Positions 32,201-42,677 of a stretch of DNA of 64,000 bases are shown one piece after another; within the stretch, counting starts at the first letter, position 1, and each line of letters starts with the position of its first letter. A program made the position numbers and the translations under genes. Source of the DNA: Plutella xylostella (lineage: Eukaryota; Arthropoda; Insecta; Lepidoptera; Plutellidae); the NCBI RefSeq assembly GCF_932276165.1, contig NC_064004.1:2056001-2120000 (forward strand), written 5' to 3'. The notes under the pieces were generated by a model, which made no database searches, was not told the origin of the DNA, and saw only the letters and a list, made by a program, of their open reading frames with translations.

Positions 32201-35200
32201 CGCAATAATCCCTAGTGGGGCTAATGCCTCTTTCACTAGTTTTGTGTGCTTGGAAGAGAGCTATTCACAAATTTGAGTCTCTCTCAGCCTTCCGTAGTCC
32301 ACTGTTGGACATAGGCCTCTCCTAACGATCGCCACCCCAAACGGTCACCCGCCATCTGCATCCAGCGGCTTCCCGCTACCTTCCGCAGATCATCAGACCA
32401 ACGGGTTGGGGGGCGACCGACACGCCGTTTGCCGACACGGGGTCTCCACTCCAGAACCTTTCTACTCCAGCGGTCGTCGGCTCTGCGGGCTACGTGGCCA
32501 GCCCATTGCCATTTCAGCGTGCTAATCCTTTTGGCTATGTCGGTAACTTTAGTTCTCCTGCGGATTTCTTCATTACGAATCCTATCTCGCAGGGACACGC
32601 CTAACATAGCCCTTTCCATAGCACGCTGAGCAACTCTGAGCTTGTGGATAAGCCCTTTGGTGAAGCACCACGTCTCGGCTCCGTAAGTCATCACTGGCAA
32701 CACGCACTGATTGAAAACTTTTGTTTTCAGACACTGAGGTATGTTTTCAGTGAAGATGTGTCGTAATTTCCCGAACGCTGCCCATCCGAGTTGGATTCTA
32801 CGAGCTACCTCTTTATCGAAGTTGGATTTACCTTTACAAATTTGAGTAGGTACGTATAATTTATAGAATTACTATTAACTTACTTACTATTATTATTAGC
32901 TTGTAAACTAAATACTGCGCTTAGTCAAGGATTATTCGTTGAAGAAAAATATTTGGGGCTATGGCGCCTAATTTCCCTAATTTCTTGTAGGCGCATTTGC
33001 CCCATCCAAGATTCCAGGGGTGCTCAATATTGTATTTATGAATACTTTATTGGACTTAAAAAGTATAAATACTTACATGACAAATCAAAATACAGTATAA
33101 AAGCAAACAAAGGCATATTTTTTCTAATTTGCAATCAACTAAATAGTTTTGTAATGATTATCCTTGTAAGAGCAAAATTCCGTCAGACTCTAAGTGGTAT
33201 ACTTACTCATTTAAAGTTGTGGTTTGATTGTTGTTTTTCTTCGTATTTCTGTTTATCTAACAATATTTAAATATCTCCTACAGATTACCCTAAGAAAGGA
33301 TGTCAATCGCCAAGTGGTAAAATTATTTTGTTTTATTTTATTTCAACCTTTTCATGGAGAACCAACAATAAACATAAACATTTTCCAACATAGCATATTA
33401 GTAACTCTACCATACATCGATTTTTATGTTGGCGCGAAATAACTCTTAAGATTATCATAGATATAGACAAAACTATTGTACGGTGTTCTATGTTTTATTT
33501 ATCTTAGTTTCGGATAATCCATTATAGAGTTCAATCGACTGGAAATGCCTGCCTCTATCACCTCCTGAAAGGATCAGGTCTATAGGTCTTACCAATAACC
33601 CTGAATATGTACCTATATCTAACAATATAATATATAATTTCTATCTACAACAGGACAGGGAAGTGGAGGACAGCAACGAAGCACAGGTAAAATTTACTAT
33701 ACTTATATAATATATAAACACTCACACCTCGTACTAATGTACTAATGTGCGGGGTAGGCAGAGGTGCATTGCTGCACCCACTGTTCGCCAGTGTTATGTT
33801 AGTCCCAATGTAATAGGGGGCGGGCCTATTGCCATTTCACGGGCACATCCAAGACCCGAGAACAAATATCTGTGTTTAAACAAATATTTGTCCCAGCTGG
33901 GAATCGAACCCGGGACCTTCGGCTCAGTAGTCAGGGTCACTACGCCATCCGGTCGTCAATTTACTAATCGATGAAATAATATTATACCTAATAATATGTA
34001 TAAGTATGGTAAGTACCTAAGGGTGTGGTGGTTGGACCACTTCTGATAGCTATATAAATGAAAGGTATCTTATATACCTCTATGTAGGACTTTTTATCAA
34101 AGCCCTTGAGTGCAACTCACATGCACTCTCATGGTAGGTTTGAAAAGATAAGAATTTGATGTTTTACCTGGGCTGCACAGGCCATTTGATCTAGTAGATC
34201 CTACCTACTATATTTTTCTTCCTGTTTATCTAACAATATTCATAAATACTTATGTCCAACAGATGAAACAGGTCCACTTCAACAAGGATGTAAAACGTCA
34301 ACAGGTAACATAAATTTGTTCCATCTAACGTAGTTAAAGTACCTAACACCCAGTTGCAGAAACGTCCTTTAAGTTTTAAAAACATCATTAAACCTTAAAG
34401 TCCAAGCAGAAAAGCATTTTAATGTGACGTTTCATGAGACTTTTAAATTTATCTAATGAAATGTCAAATTTACCCTAATGAAATGTCAATGTCGCTTTTT
34501 CTTCAATTTTTCGTTGCACAAAGCCACATTAGCCACTAAAGTGACTTTATTTTGACGTTTGGTCCCTTAAAATATACTTCAAATCTAATGACCCAAAAAG
34601 CATCCATTATAACCAATTTTAATTTATTTTCTTATATTATTTATGTATTTGAAACTATTTCAATCAGTGTAGTGTCTTAAACAGAATTGTAATCGTTATT
34701 ATAGCAGAGGAAAACATTTATGTGCTTGAATTAGAACCAATACACAAGTACTCATTACCAAAATTTCGCAATCTATCTATGCAGTGTTATCTCTTTATAA
34801 ATAAAAAACAGTATTTTAAAATTGTATTTTTAATGTTTAATATTACTACAATAGTAGGTAATTCATATTTATAACTATGATTGTTGAATAAAGTTATCCA
34901 TTCAATTCTCTGCGGGTTGTTAATGCCTGCACCTCTGGCTCTCTGATGAAACTTGCCCAGCCTGCATCTGCATATCCACGAAGCGGCTTTCCTGTACTTC
35001 TTCAATACGTAAGGCAATGGTCTTCCAGAGAATCTGGTCGTAGCAGCATTTAACCTACCAGTTAAAACAGTAACGAATAACGCGTTTTCTTCCGCAGTTT
35101 ATTTCAGGTCACACCTGCATTTTTCACTTGTTTATCTTCCAGTATCGGCATAATTTTGCAGTTATGTACCTAGTTAAGTAGGTAAAAAAACATTGTAATT

Positions 35201-38200
35201 ATAAAGAAAAACGATGCGGTGGTATTGTTTGTTTATTGTTATTTGTTGACATTTCATTGCGTTTTGTTATAGGTGAATCAAATCTCAGAATAATGTAGAA
35301 TTTCTTTGATTATTGTAATTTTATGCCAAACTTTATGATTTTTGCATGATCAAAACGCATTCGTTCACTCATTTCTACTCAAAAGTTCATTCATTTCCTA
35401 ATGAGCACAGAGTAGATATGTTGAACTTGTCATTACTTAACCTCCTGACGCCCAGCCGTTATTTTATCTTTTAGGACTATCTGCCCACGGTCCTCACACA
35501 AGGACTATTGCGTTTACCTAGCTTACTGCCCAGAAACTTAAACGTGAATAAATGTCGCAAAAATTATTGTATAGTGTTCCTAGTAGTATGTACGGTTAAT
35601 GCATTAAAAAAGGAACCAGTTTCAATAGGTTTAAATTCGAAAATCATTAGTCCTCATGTGAGGACCGTGGGCAGTTAAAAAAAGTTTAATTTAGTGGTAG
35701 GAAAAATATTTATAAGGTAATTTGTTAGAAATAACAAAACTTATGAAATAAGAACCACTTAGGAACACATTTAACACTTTAAATCAGTCTCACATAAGTT
35801 TAGAACTTATATTTATTCTAGATAAACTCTTACACTTATCAACTATTACAATTATTGGGATCAATAAAGGAACAAAATAAGATAAAATGAAAGACTCAGC
35901 TTGCAGCTCCTGGATATCATCATCAGAAAATTCAAATTCTACGGGTTCATGGTGAGTCATTTATGTCATGTCATCGTCCTCCGAGAGATCTATGTCCGAC
36001 ATAGCTAAATCTGCTTCAATTTCTTGGATTTCACATTATATTCTGTAAAAAAAATACATAAATAAGTACCTATATCTAAAATTATAGTATAGCGGTCCAG
36101 AGTCCTCAAGTGAGGACTAAACGTTTATGTCATTGAGGACCACGGTACTCAGACGAGTACTAATGTAAATGGATGATCATAGAATATTCTTTAGAACCTT
36201 AATTGTAAAAATATTACTATTCGTCTCTTGCTAATATACTTAACAATAAGGTTTTATTAAAGTTATTGTATTAAATGATTAGATCACATAAGTAAAATGA
36301 GATTACAACTTACTTAGTCGACGGTGGCCCCGCCATGGTTCCGTTTTTTGACGTTTTTACAATGAACGATTGATTATCCTCAGATGACACTTAAGACAGC
36401 TGTCAGTGATGGAATGTTAAATCCATTGATGCAATCCCAAAAAATAATGGCGGTAAATTCAAATATGGTTCAAACACAAAGTATTCGTCCTCGGAGAAGG
36501 ACCGTGGGCATTAAGTCCAGAAAAAATATGTTATAGCTTGGGCAGTAACAACTATACTCGTTAAGTACTCACAGAAGGACCGTGGGCATCAGGAGGTTAA
36601 AGGAGCAATTTCTATGTCCAAAAAAGTTTTGTGCAACAGCTTTAAAATAATGGAATCATTAGTGGTAATGACATAATAGCTAATGTGACATTTTAAAGAG
36701 GCTTTCTGCAACTGAGTGTTAGGCCCACTTGCGTGGATCACAGGGTTAAAAATATAAACTCAGAGGTAACTAACTCAGGGTTAACTTTGTAAAATTTTAA
36801 CCCGGACTTTTGATTGCGCTAATGGAAAATAACCCTGAGTTAGCTAACCTGACGTTTCTTTTTGCACTCTGTGAATCTATGTCCCGTTCCAGGCTGAAAG
36901 GGACCAAGTTTCTATTGCCGTAAAAAAACATTGTCTTCTATCTCGTTTTCACCTCACGTCTTAGGATAAAACTATCCCTCTCTATTTCCATTTTCGCAAT
37001 CTGTCAGTAATTTGTATTTTGTTTACAAAGTGTCATATTTGTGATTTCCTTGTAGATATACATTACGAAAATTATAAAAAATTGAAAAGAAGCGGCGGTA
37101 AGCGCTCGCTTCTCACACAAAAGATGCGTGTTTGGATCCTAGCGCAGACATACCAATGAGTTCTTTGGAATTTAAGTACAATGTGTGGCAACTTACTACC
37201 ACACATTCTACTTACCACAAAACGTTCAAGAACCTTATCATAAGCAGCTCTCTTCAATCTAACCGTACCAGCAAGCAATACTCAACCAATAACAACAGCA
37301 AGTATTGATTTTATTGAACACATCGCGGTTGCAAGTTGTGCTTTAGATAACAGCAAAGATAGCCCTGAAAAGAGCTGTTTCTGGAAACAAAGAGGGAGTT
37401 CCGAAAATAACAGTTCAGCAAGCTCAAGCAATCAGCAGCAGCGACCACCACTGTCACCGCGGCCGCTCGGAGAGGAGAGCCTCCGACAGCGCAGAAAAGG
37501 AACGAGTCCCCGTGCATTCCCAACGCCACGAGTATTTAAGTTAGCACCGCGCGTATAAGTAGGCTTATTTTCTGTAAATAAAATATTATTATTCTGTCCA
37601 CTCTGAGTATTATTTTCTACCTACTCTACGCAATATCTCCAAAAATGTATACCATAGCTCTTACGGTGAAAAAAACATCGTGATCTAGATGTGTACCCTA
37701 AAGTGCATTGTACTCTTTCAAAAACGGCGATACGGCTCGCGACCTATCACGTGAGTACAAAAATGTACAGCGAAAAGTGGGTGAGTCACCTCTGAGTAAC
37801 TACATTATAGTCATAGTCGTGAGCATATATGTATGTAACCACACCATCGTGCTCGTAATTTCACAAGTGGGACCATTTGCTACTTTGCTAGATAGTGGAA
37901 AAATATAAGAATGATGAGTTAATCATCATAATCAAACATTTCCAACGAATACAAGAATATTGATAATAACCTTTTCTTTTGACGTAAGCCGGGTTAGCGT
38001 CTTAACCCTCCAATATTGGGGGGTTAAATATTTAAGAGTTTATCCCAAGGTTAGCGCTCATATTTAAGCGATGCAAGACAAATTAATAATCTAACCCTCC
38101 TTATGTCAAATATCTCCGAGTTAATTCGCTAACCCAGGTCTGCGCAAGTGGGGCTAAGTATAATACGATTAATGTATCAATTGTAATAGCTACACTTACA

Positions 38201-41200
38201 CCTATATGTACTTACTTACGTACTAGAATTTTATGCATATTTCGTCGCAGTCGTAGAACAGTGACGGATCTGATTTTTTTCGATTTTCGGATTATTGCAG
38301 ATTCTTCTTTAAAATTGCATTATTTACCAACACAACTAAAGTTTTTTTTTAAATCTTTTATAATAACTGAAATACAGAGTCGAACACTGACGGTTTTGAT
38401 TTTTTCGCGTAGTACATGGGCGCTTGTGCTGTTCCGTCAATGTTCCGCGGTGAACCTCACCCCCCGCGACCCGCTCCCGCGCGACGGATTGTTTGTTCTG
38501 TCAGTGTTCTATGTAGAAGCACATGGAATATGTAATGAGTACATAAAATGTATTTTTCGCTATATTTATTATTTAAAAAGTTCTGTTTTCTAAGTAATTT
38601 ATTTTTTTCATATTCTCCCATAGAACAAAGACGGTCTCTCAAATCCGTCGTTATTCTTGGGACTTTGTTTTAATAAAATGAATGCCCTGATTTCCGCTAA
38701 AATCACTGAGAACTTAGTTATAATTACGTACGGTGTTTTAAAAAAGTAATATTGTTTGTTTGTTATATTTAGTGACGGTATTTAAAATGCGACGATGTTC
38801 TTTGTCCTAACTATTGGTGTTTTGTATAAACCGACATTATTCTATGGATAAGTGGTAGACGTGTGTAGATAACCGTCGTTATTCTTTGGGATTATTTTAA
38901 GATACGTCGTTGTTCTTTAATAATGTTGCGTATTTTCAATGGAAAATAAATAAAGTTATGATTTTTGAGTAGATGTTTGCTAATTGATTATGTTTTTAAA
39001 ACTATGTGCTGAAAAACAATGTAAAATTATGTAAGATTTTTTTTTTGTGGAACCATATTCATCACCTCTACCGCCAGAGGCAGGTGATGAAGTATGGGAG
39101 CACGGTATCATGTGAGATGTTTGGAATTATGTTTTTCTAGCGATTTTCATGAGTTACCAAACATACAAACCAGTCAGTCTCAGAATTCAAATCAAACATT
39201 AGATTTCTGTATTAACAGCCAGCTACCGTTAAATCAACTGCAAAGGGAAAGTCCTAGAATCAACCGGATGCTGGTGATTGTCAAACAGCTGAGGATAATG
39301 ATCATCGCAAAGCAGTTTGAGAGGATCCTTACATGGCTACGGATAAGATGACATCAATTTCGTTCATTGACTGCTTACAATCGGTAAATTCTCTGTTTCT
39401 AGGGGTGAATGTAATTGCCGGGGAGTCAACATGATCGGGCAGCAGTGAATTTACTGATTGCGGGCAGTAAATAATTGGAGATTGGTATCATCTTATCCGT
39501 AGCTATGTAAAGATCATCTCAAACTGCTTGGTGATGATCATTTTACTCAGCTGTTTCACAATTACCAGCATACGATTGATACTGGGGCTTTCCCTCTTAA
39601 AATAGGTGAGCCCACTTAATTCATGTATTAGTTTCAGGAAAATTTCCCCGTAAATTCTGTAATTCTAATACTTACTTCTCCATAAAAAGGGTGAGAAATC
39701 AGACCTCGGAAACTATAGACCCGTTAGCTTGACATCACACATGTATAATTAATAATCCATAAAATTAATTCACAATCGTATACGTTCTCTGCTGGACTAA
39801 CATCAACTACCAGAACAAGCCGGTTTCCGACCTAGTTATTCAACCACGAACCATCTACACAAGCTTAACCAGATTATTGAAAAGTTCAATGAGTTTAACA
39901 CACCACTTTACCTTGCATTTATTGACTGTACCTAAGGTTTCGACAGTATCCACCACCAAGCAATACTTTCCGCCCTTAAACCACAAAATTAATCAAACCT
40001 ACATTGAACTCGTTGCTACTACCTATCTGCATAAACACCCCAGCCAACGTGAAATTGGAACAACCTGGTCCGAAGTTTCCGTTAAAAAGGGTGACATGCA
40101 AGGCGACCCGCTGTACCGCTTTACAAATGGCCTCGAAGAGGTCTTCAAGAAGTTGACACAGTCCTGGGAGGACAAGGACATCAAGATCCAACAAAGGTTG
40201 CGAGAGCTATCCACGCAAGCCTTGAAGTTGGACCAAAGATGAACCGGTCGAAGACAAAAGTCATGACCAACAGCACGAAACGTAGGGTTGAGGTAGATTG
40301 GCAGGAAATACAATATGTCAATGAGTAATTTACTTGGGCGAGATAGCGTCCTTCGACGTGGATGACGCCAAAATTAAGTGGGACTGGGCGGCGCACGTCT
40401 GTCTCATGGAGCCGGATAGGTGGGGTAAAAATGCCACCGAATGGATAGCCGATAACGGCCGTCGGCACAAGGGCAGACCTAAAAGAAGATGGCGGGACGA
40501 CCTAGACGTGTTTATATAGTAGGAACTAGAATGAGGAGGCCATGGACAGGGATAGCTGGAAGACCCAGGGAGAGACTCTTGCCCAGCAGTGGGTCACAAT
40601 TGAGTTGGGAAACTCCGTCACATATTCTCCTCGGCAATCCCTCAGAGCCTGAAGACAAAAGTCTTCTTCAACCAGTGCATCTTGCCAGTGATGACGTATT
40701 TTGGCAGAAACGTGGACACGGTAGTACTGGTCCACCGACTTAAAGTCACTCAGCGTCCTATGGAGAGAGCTATGCTTGAGGTTTCTCTGATGGATCATAT
40801 CAGAAATGAGGGTATCTGTCTGAGGACTAAGGTTACCGACAAAGCTGTCAAAATGTGCAAGCTGAAGTGGCAGTGGGCTGGTCATATCTGCCGAAGAACC
40901 GATAACCGTTGGAGTGGACGAATTCTCGGGCCACAAACAAGGACAACCTTAGGCAGGTAGCCGGTAGTGGCTGGATGAGGAAGGCCGAGGACTGAGTGTG
41001 AAGAGAGGCGCTCCTTGGGAGAGGCCTATATTCAGTATTGGATGATTATGGGACACAATAGGGTCTTAAAAAACATTTTTATAAAATAATTGTATTTTGT
41101 TAATTTTTAGGACCTGAACAAAAAATAATATAGCGCAATCAGCACTCTCCTAAATATGTTATTTAAAGATCCGCCTTTTAATTTTTCCATATATTCCCCA

Positions 41201-42269
41201 AAACAACGACGAAAAGTATAATACGCCATTAGATACGCAATGATAGTCCGTAAAAAAAACTACGTATCATATAATGCGACATAGTAGGATCCATAGAAAA
41301 ATGACATATCTGATTTTTCAGGAAACCTAGACTTATTACAGACTCATTATACAGCCTATATTGTAAAATGCCATTCATATAATAATGTGACGAAATTTCA
41401 AATGAATTGCTTCAGCCGTTTTGATTTTATTGAACAAAACGTTGTTAAAAAACTTTAACTGGCTCTCCTGTAAAGTTGCTGTTTTGCAGATCCGTCATTG
41501 TTCTACGACTGCGACGATTTGATAATAATGAGAATGGCTATGCTTTGTTGGTCAATTCAGAGCGATATAAGAATTTAATTGAGTTTTTATTGCTTTTATT
41601 GTAAGAACAGACCGCCTTATAACAGAAATGGTTCTACCTTTTTTGACCTAAGATTTATTTGCCTAATCTCGTATTGCATAGTACCGTTTGGTCAAAGTCT
41701 CGTTTCGCCGAAAGTCGTATGGCATAAATCTAGTTTATAGTAAAAAGTTATTTCGCATAATCTTGTTTAGCCTAATAATGGTATGGTCAAATCTTAAATA
41801 GCCTAATAATGCTATGGCATATGTTGTACAAAGTAATAATATTCGTCTGGCTTTAACTATCACGGAGCGTTTTCCTACATAGCGCAAACTGGTGCCTTGT
41901 ATTGTTTACGCTTTGTGGAAAACGCTCCGCTCCGCTTCGCTGCGCTCCGCTTTTCTTTTGACGAATTCAGAAAAGAACTCATTGGTACATGTCAGCGCCG
42001 GGATTCGAACCCGCATCTCTTGATTGAGAAGCGGGCGCTCACCCGACTGAGCTACCACCGCCGGGTGTATTATTATAGAGTTTTTTCTATTTAACAATAT
42101 TTATTAAGGAAGTATAGGACTAGGCCTAAAACCCTACCTTTATTGGAAGGAGACCCGTGCCCCAGCAGTGGGGACATAATGGGTCGTGATGATTAAGTAA
42201 GTATATCAGTACTTATACATTTTTCTGTTTACAGGCCAGAACACGGGGCGTGATGATAATAGGCCATAA
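29233..42269 (+). CDS. Gene C: mini-exon secreted-protein gene
   Basis: Exon 1 is 29233-29265 (MKLFTVLTLFV, donor GTGACT, phase 0). Internal exons, all phase 1 at both ends: 31802-31855 (PTSDGRNQQEVQVKRPQ), 33284-33316 (YPKKGCQSPS), 33654-33686 (QGSGGQQRST) and 34263-34304 (ETGPLQQGCKTST). The terminal exon starts at 42235 (QNTGRDDNRP, stop 42267-42269), with AATAAA at 42455. Each internal exon ends G/GTAAAA or similar, and three of the four are preceded by TATCTAACAATAT-type intron ends. This suggests the exon units arose by duplication. The second signal-peptide exon (VGC-LLEV in genes B and D) was not found. An inverted copy of two exons lies between exon 1 and the rest. The encoded peptide would be secreted, hydrophilic and Gln/Gly/Ser-rich. 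Whether the locus still makes one mRNA is uncertain, and function is unknown. Confidence 0.55.
29651..30078. repeat. MITE with GGGGTAAATGCGCC / GGCGCAATGGCCCC ends (mirrored at about 32000-33005)
   Basis: Ends GGGGTAAATGCGCC and GGCGCAATGGCCCCGGTTGA, with the internal word ATTGCGCCTAAAATC. Related ends occur at 61365-61641 and 45695-46096. The element was present before the inverted duplication, since both arms carry it. Confidence 0.6.
30394..31679. mobile_element. Fold-back element, TA-flanked, long TIRs (ACAGGGTTATTGGTAAGTAG)
   Basis: Starts ACAGGGTTATTGGTAAGTAG and ends with the mirror. The arms are about 480 bp, with a central unpaired 110 bp. Other ends of this family lie at 9885-10110 and 33505-33610. 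No coding capacity. Confidence 0.7.
31267..31470 (+). mobile_element. Solo-LTR-like insertion
   Basis: 204 bp starting TGTTGACGACGCC, with AATAAA inside and flanked by ACAAT on both sides (31262-31266, 31471-31475). The other arm of the inverted repeat shows the empty site. The TGT start and 5-bp duplication fit a BEL/Pao or Gypsy solo LTR, although the 3' end lacks a clear CA. Confidence 0.55.
32279..32835 (-). mobile_element. RTE LINE 3' end, 5'-truncated, with target duplication
   Basis: The frame at 32284-32703 (minus) is the intact C-terminus of an RTE ORF: LPVMTYGAETWCFTKGLIHK, then RKVLEWRPRVGKRRVGRPPT, ending near EAYVQQWTTEG. Flanks are ACAAATTTGAGT at 32267-32278 and again at 32836-32847. 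The opposite arm of the inverted repeat shows the empty site, so this insertion postdates the duplication. Reverse transcriptase and endonuclease are missing. Confidence 0.85.
33505..33610 (-). repeat. Partial end of the ACAGGGTTATTGG fold-back family
   Basis: Carries CACCTCCTGAAAGGATCAGG and CTTACCAATAACCCTG, matching the fold-back termini, in the intron before exon 33654. Confidence 0.6.
33718..33957 (-). mobile_element. SINE-A copy
   Basis: Very similar to 4318-4566; the head is slightly shortened (part of box A is deleted). It lies in a gene C intron. Confidence 0.8.
34343..36723. mobile_element. TIR element with CCTAACACCCAGTTGCAGAA ends
   Basis: The left end CCTAACACCCAGTTGCAGAA is mirrored at 36723. 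Subterminal words around CTTTAA..AATGTGAC recur near both ends (34420-34510, 36690). It is interrupted by the TTAA element 35441-36596. The host part is non-coding, about 1.2 kb. Confidence 0.6.
35441..36596. mobile_element. piggyBac-like non-autonomous element (TTAA target)
   Basis: TIRs CCTCCTGACGCCCA and TGGGCATCAGGAGG are flanked by TTAA (35437-35440, 36597-36600). The word GGACCGTGGGCA, direct and inverted, is reiterated at about 35486, 35663, 36139, 36506 and 36577. No transposase frame is present. A CC start and TTAA target are the piggyBac signature. Confidence 0.75.
37084..37184 (+). mobile_element. SINE-B head, interrupted copy
   Basis: A degenerate tRNA-like head (GCGGCGGTAAGCGCTCGCTT) followed by ACCAATGAGTTCTTTGGAAT, as in the full SINE-B. 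The body resumes at 37644 (TATACCATAGCTCTTACGGT) after an insertion. Confidence 0.65.
37185..37643 (+). mobile_element. Solo-LTR-like insertion in a SINE
   Basis: 459 bp flanked by AATGT (37180-37184 and 37644-37648), dividing one SINE-B into two adjoining parts. The interior is GC-richer and has AATAAA at 37577-37582. A solo LTR is the simplest reading, though no canonical TG/CA ends are obvious. Confidence 0.5.
39252..39582. repeat. Inverted repeat, ~100-bp arms
   Basis: GGATGCTGGTGATTGTCAAA and the following 80 bp (39265-39352) are mirrored, with mismatches, at 39484-39575. The spacer is about 130 bp. It could be a degraded MITE or a RTE-internal rearrangement. Confidence 0.5.
39670..40640 (+). 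pseudogene. RTE LINE reverse transcriptase remnant
   Basis: Reads, through stops and frameshifts, as RT motifs: GNYRPVSLTS (39700), EQAGFRPSYSTTNHL (about 39810), an LAFIDCT-type catalytic motif A (about 39920) and GDMQGDPL (about 40090). The FADD-containing segment is deleted. The region then resumes with the part that normally reads KTKVMTN and a frame rich in RPKRRWRDD. Dead. Confidence 0.7.
40655..41060 (+). pseudogene. RTE LINE 3'-end remnant
   Basis: The frame at 40682-40960 reads LPVMTYF-like, HRLKVTQRPMERAMLEVSLM and KLKWQWAGHICRRTDNRWSG, the standard RTE C-terminus. Several frameshifts; no long tail. Confidence 0.75.
41620..41830. repeat. Phrase-like repeat (inverse orientation)
   Basis: Words such as TTTGCCTAATCTCG, CTCGTTTCGCC, GTATGGCATA and TCGCATAATCTTG, permuted, as at 9370-9560 on the opposite strand. 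Confidence 0.45.
41970..42070 (-). mobile_element. SINE-B tRNA-like head
   Basis: The minus strand reads GGTAGCTCAGTCGGGTGAGC with box B GGTTCGAATCC. It looks like a tRNA, but the acceptor stem is not closed and it is followed by the SINE linker CAATGAGTTCTTT. Confidence 0.75.
42110..42198 (+). mobile_element. RTE-type 3' tail fragment
   Basis: TTGGAAGGAGACCCGTGCCC and CAGCAGTGGGGACATAATGG, then GTGATGATT, as in 17760-17815. Inserted in the intron just before the gene C terminal exon. Confidence 0.7.
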
Positions 42270-42454
42270 GACACGCCATCAAAGGAAGGTAACAAGTGAA
42301 GTCTTAAGTGAATAACGGTGCGTTGCCATGACATGCCGGGCAAGTCGCAACAGACATCTTTTATCATAACTTAACTAAGTTTTTTTAAATCACTTATTGT
42401 AATTTTTAGTTTTGTTTCTTGTTTTTTTAATTACTTACTTTTTTGTGTGTACGA

Positions 42455-42460
42455 AATAAA
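42455..42460 (+). terminator. Polyadenylation signal of gene C
   Basis: AATAAA about 190 bp after the stop codon at 42269. Confidence 0.5.
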
Positions 42461-42602
42461 CGCTTTCTTTGTTAATTTTTTTTTGTACTAAGTAATTACT
42501 TCTTAAATGTCAACTCAAGGGGTAATAAGGGGACAATCCGGAACACAGAAACAAGAGATCAAAATTGATAACAGAGTACTTAAGTTCCTATAAGTTAGTA
42601 CA

Positions 42603-42660
42603 CGTTACCCGTTTTCTAAACTACTTACTTGATATAATTTAGAAAACGGGTAAGTAACGT
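42603..42660. repeat. Hairpin ACCCGTTTTCTAAA / TTTAGAAAACGGGT
   Basis: Perfect 16-bp stem with a 23-bp loop, just before the LINE. Possibly a MITE remnant. Confidence 0.6.
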
Positions 42661-42677
42661 ATAATGGTATAATAAAA

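Larger units (their letters stand above)
29281..33367. repeat. Giant inverted duplication in gene C
   Basis: The left arm, about 29281-30880, is repeated in reverse as about 30990-33367. The right arm is longer because of an RTE insertion (32279-32835) and a 204-bp insertion (31267-31470). The core is a fold-back transposon, but the mirrored sequence extends 1.1 kb beyond it and includes gene C exons: antisense copies at 30270-30217 (identical 54 nt) and 29364-29332. Small indels between the arms argue against a simple assembly error. Confidence 0.9.
36720..38158. mobile_element. TIR element with GCCCACTTGCG ends and GGGTTAA words
   Basis: TTAGGCCCACTTGCG at the left is mirrored by CGCAAGTGGGGCTAAG at the right. 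Words of the type GGGTTAACT or TAACCCT recur near both ends. It contains a SINE-B that is itself split by a 459-bp insertion. Confidence 0.55.
38243..41516. mobile_element. 3.3-kb TIR element with CGTCGTTATTCT words
   Basis: The left end CGTCGCAGTCGTAGAACAGT is mirrored at 41516, with ATTT flanking both sides (38239-38242, 41517-41520). Variants of CGTCGTTATTCTTTGGG recur at about 38640, 38785, 38870, 38900 and inverted at 41205. Inside lie a small inverted repeat (39252-39582) and two RTE fragments. No transposase was recognised. Confidence 0.65.

Noticed and set aside
41990..42066. tRNA-like sequence on the minus strand
   Set aside because: It has box A and box B but no closed acceptor stem, and it runs into the SINE-B linker. 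The same applies to 50680-50750 and the SINE-A heads at 4495, 25051 and 33900.
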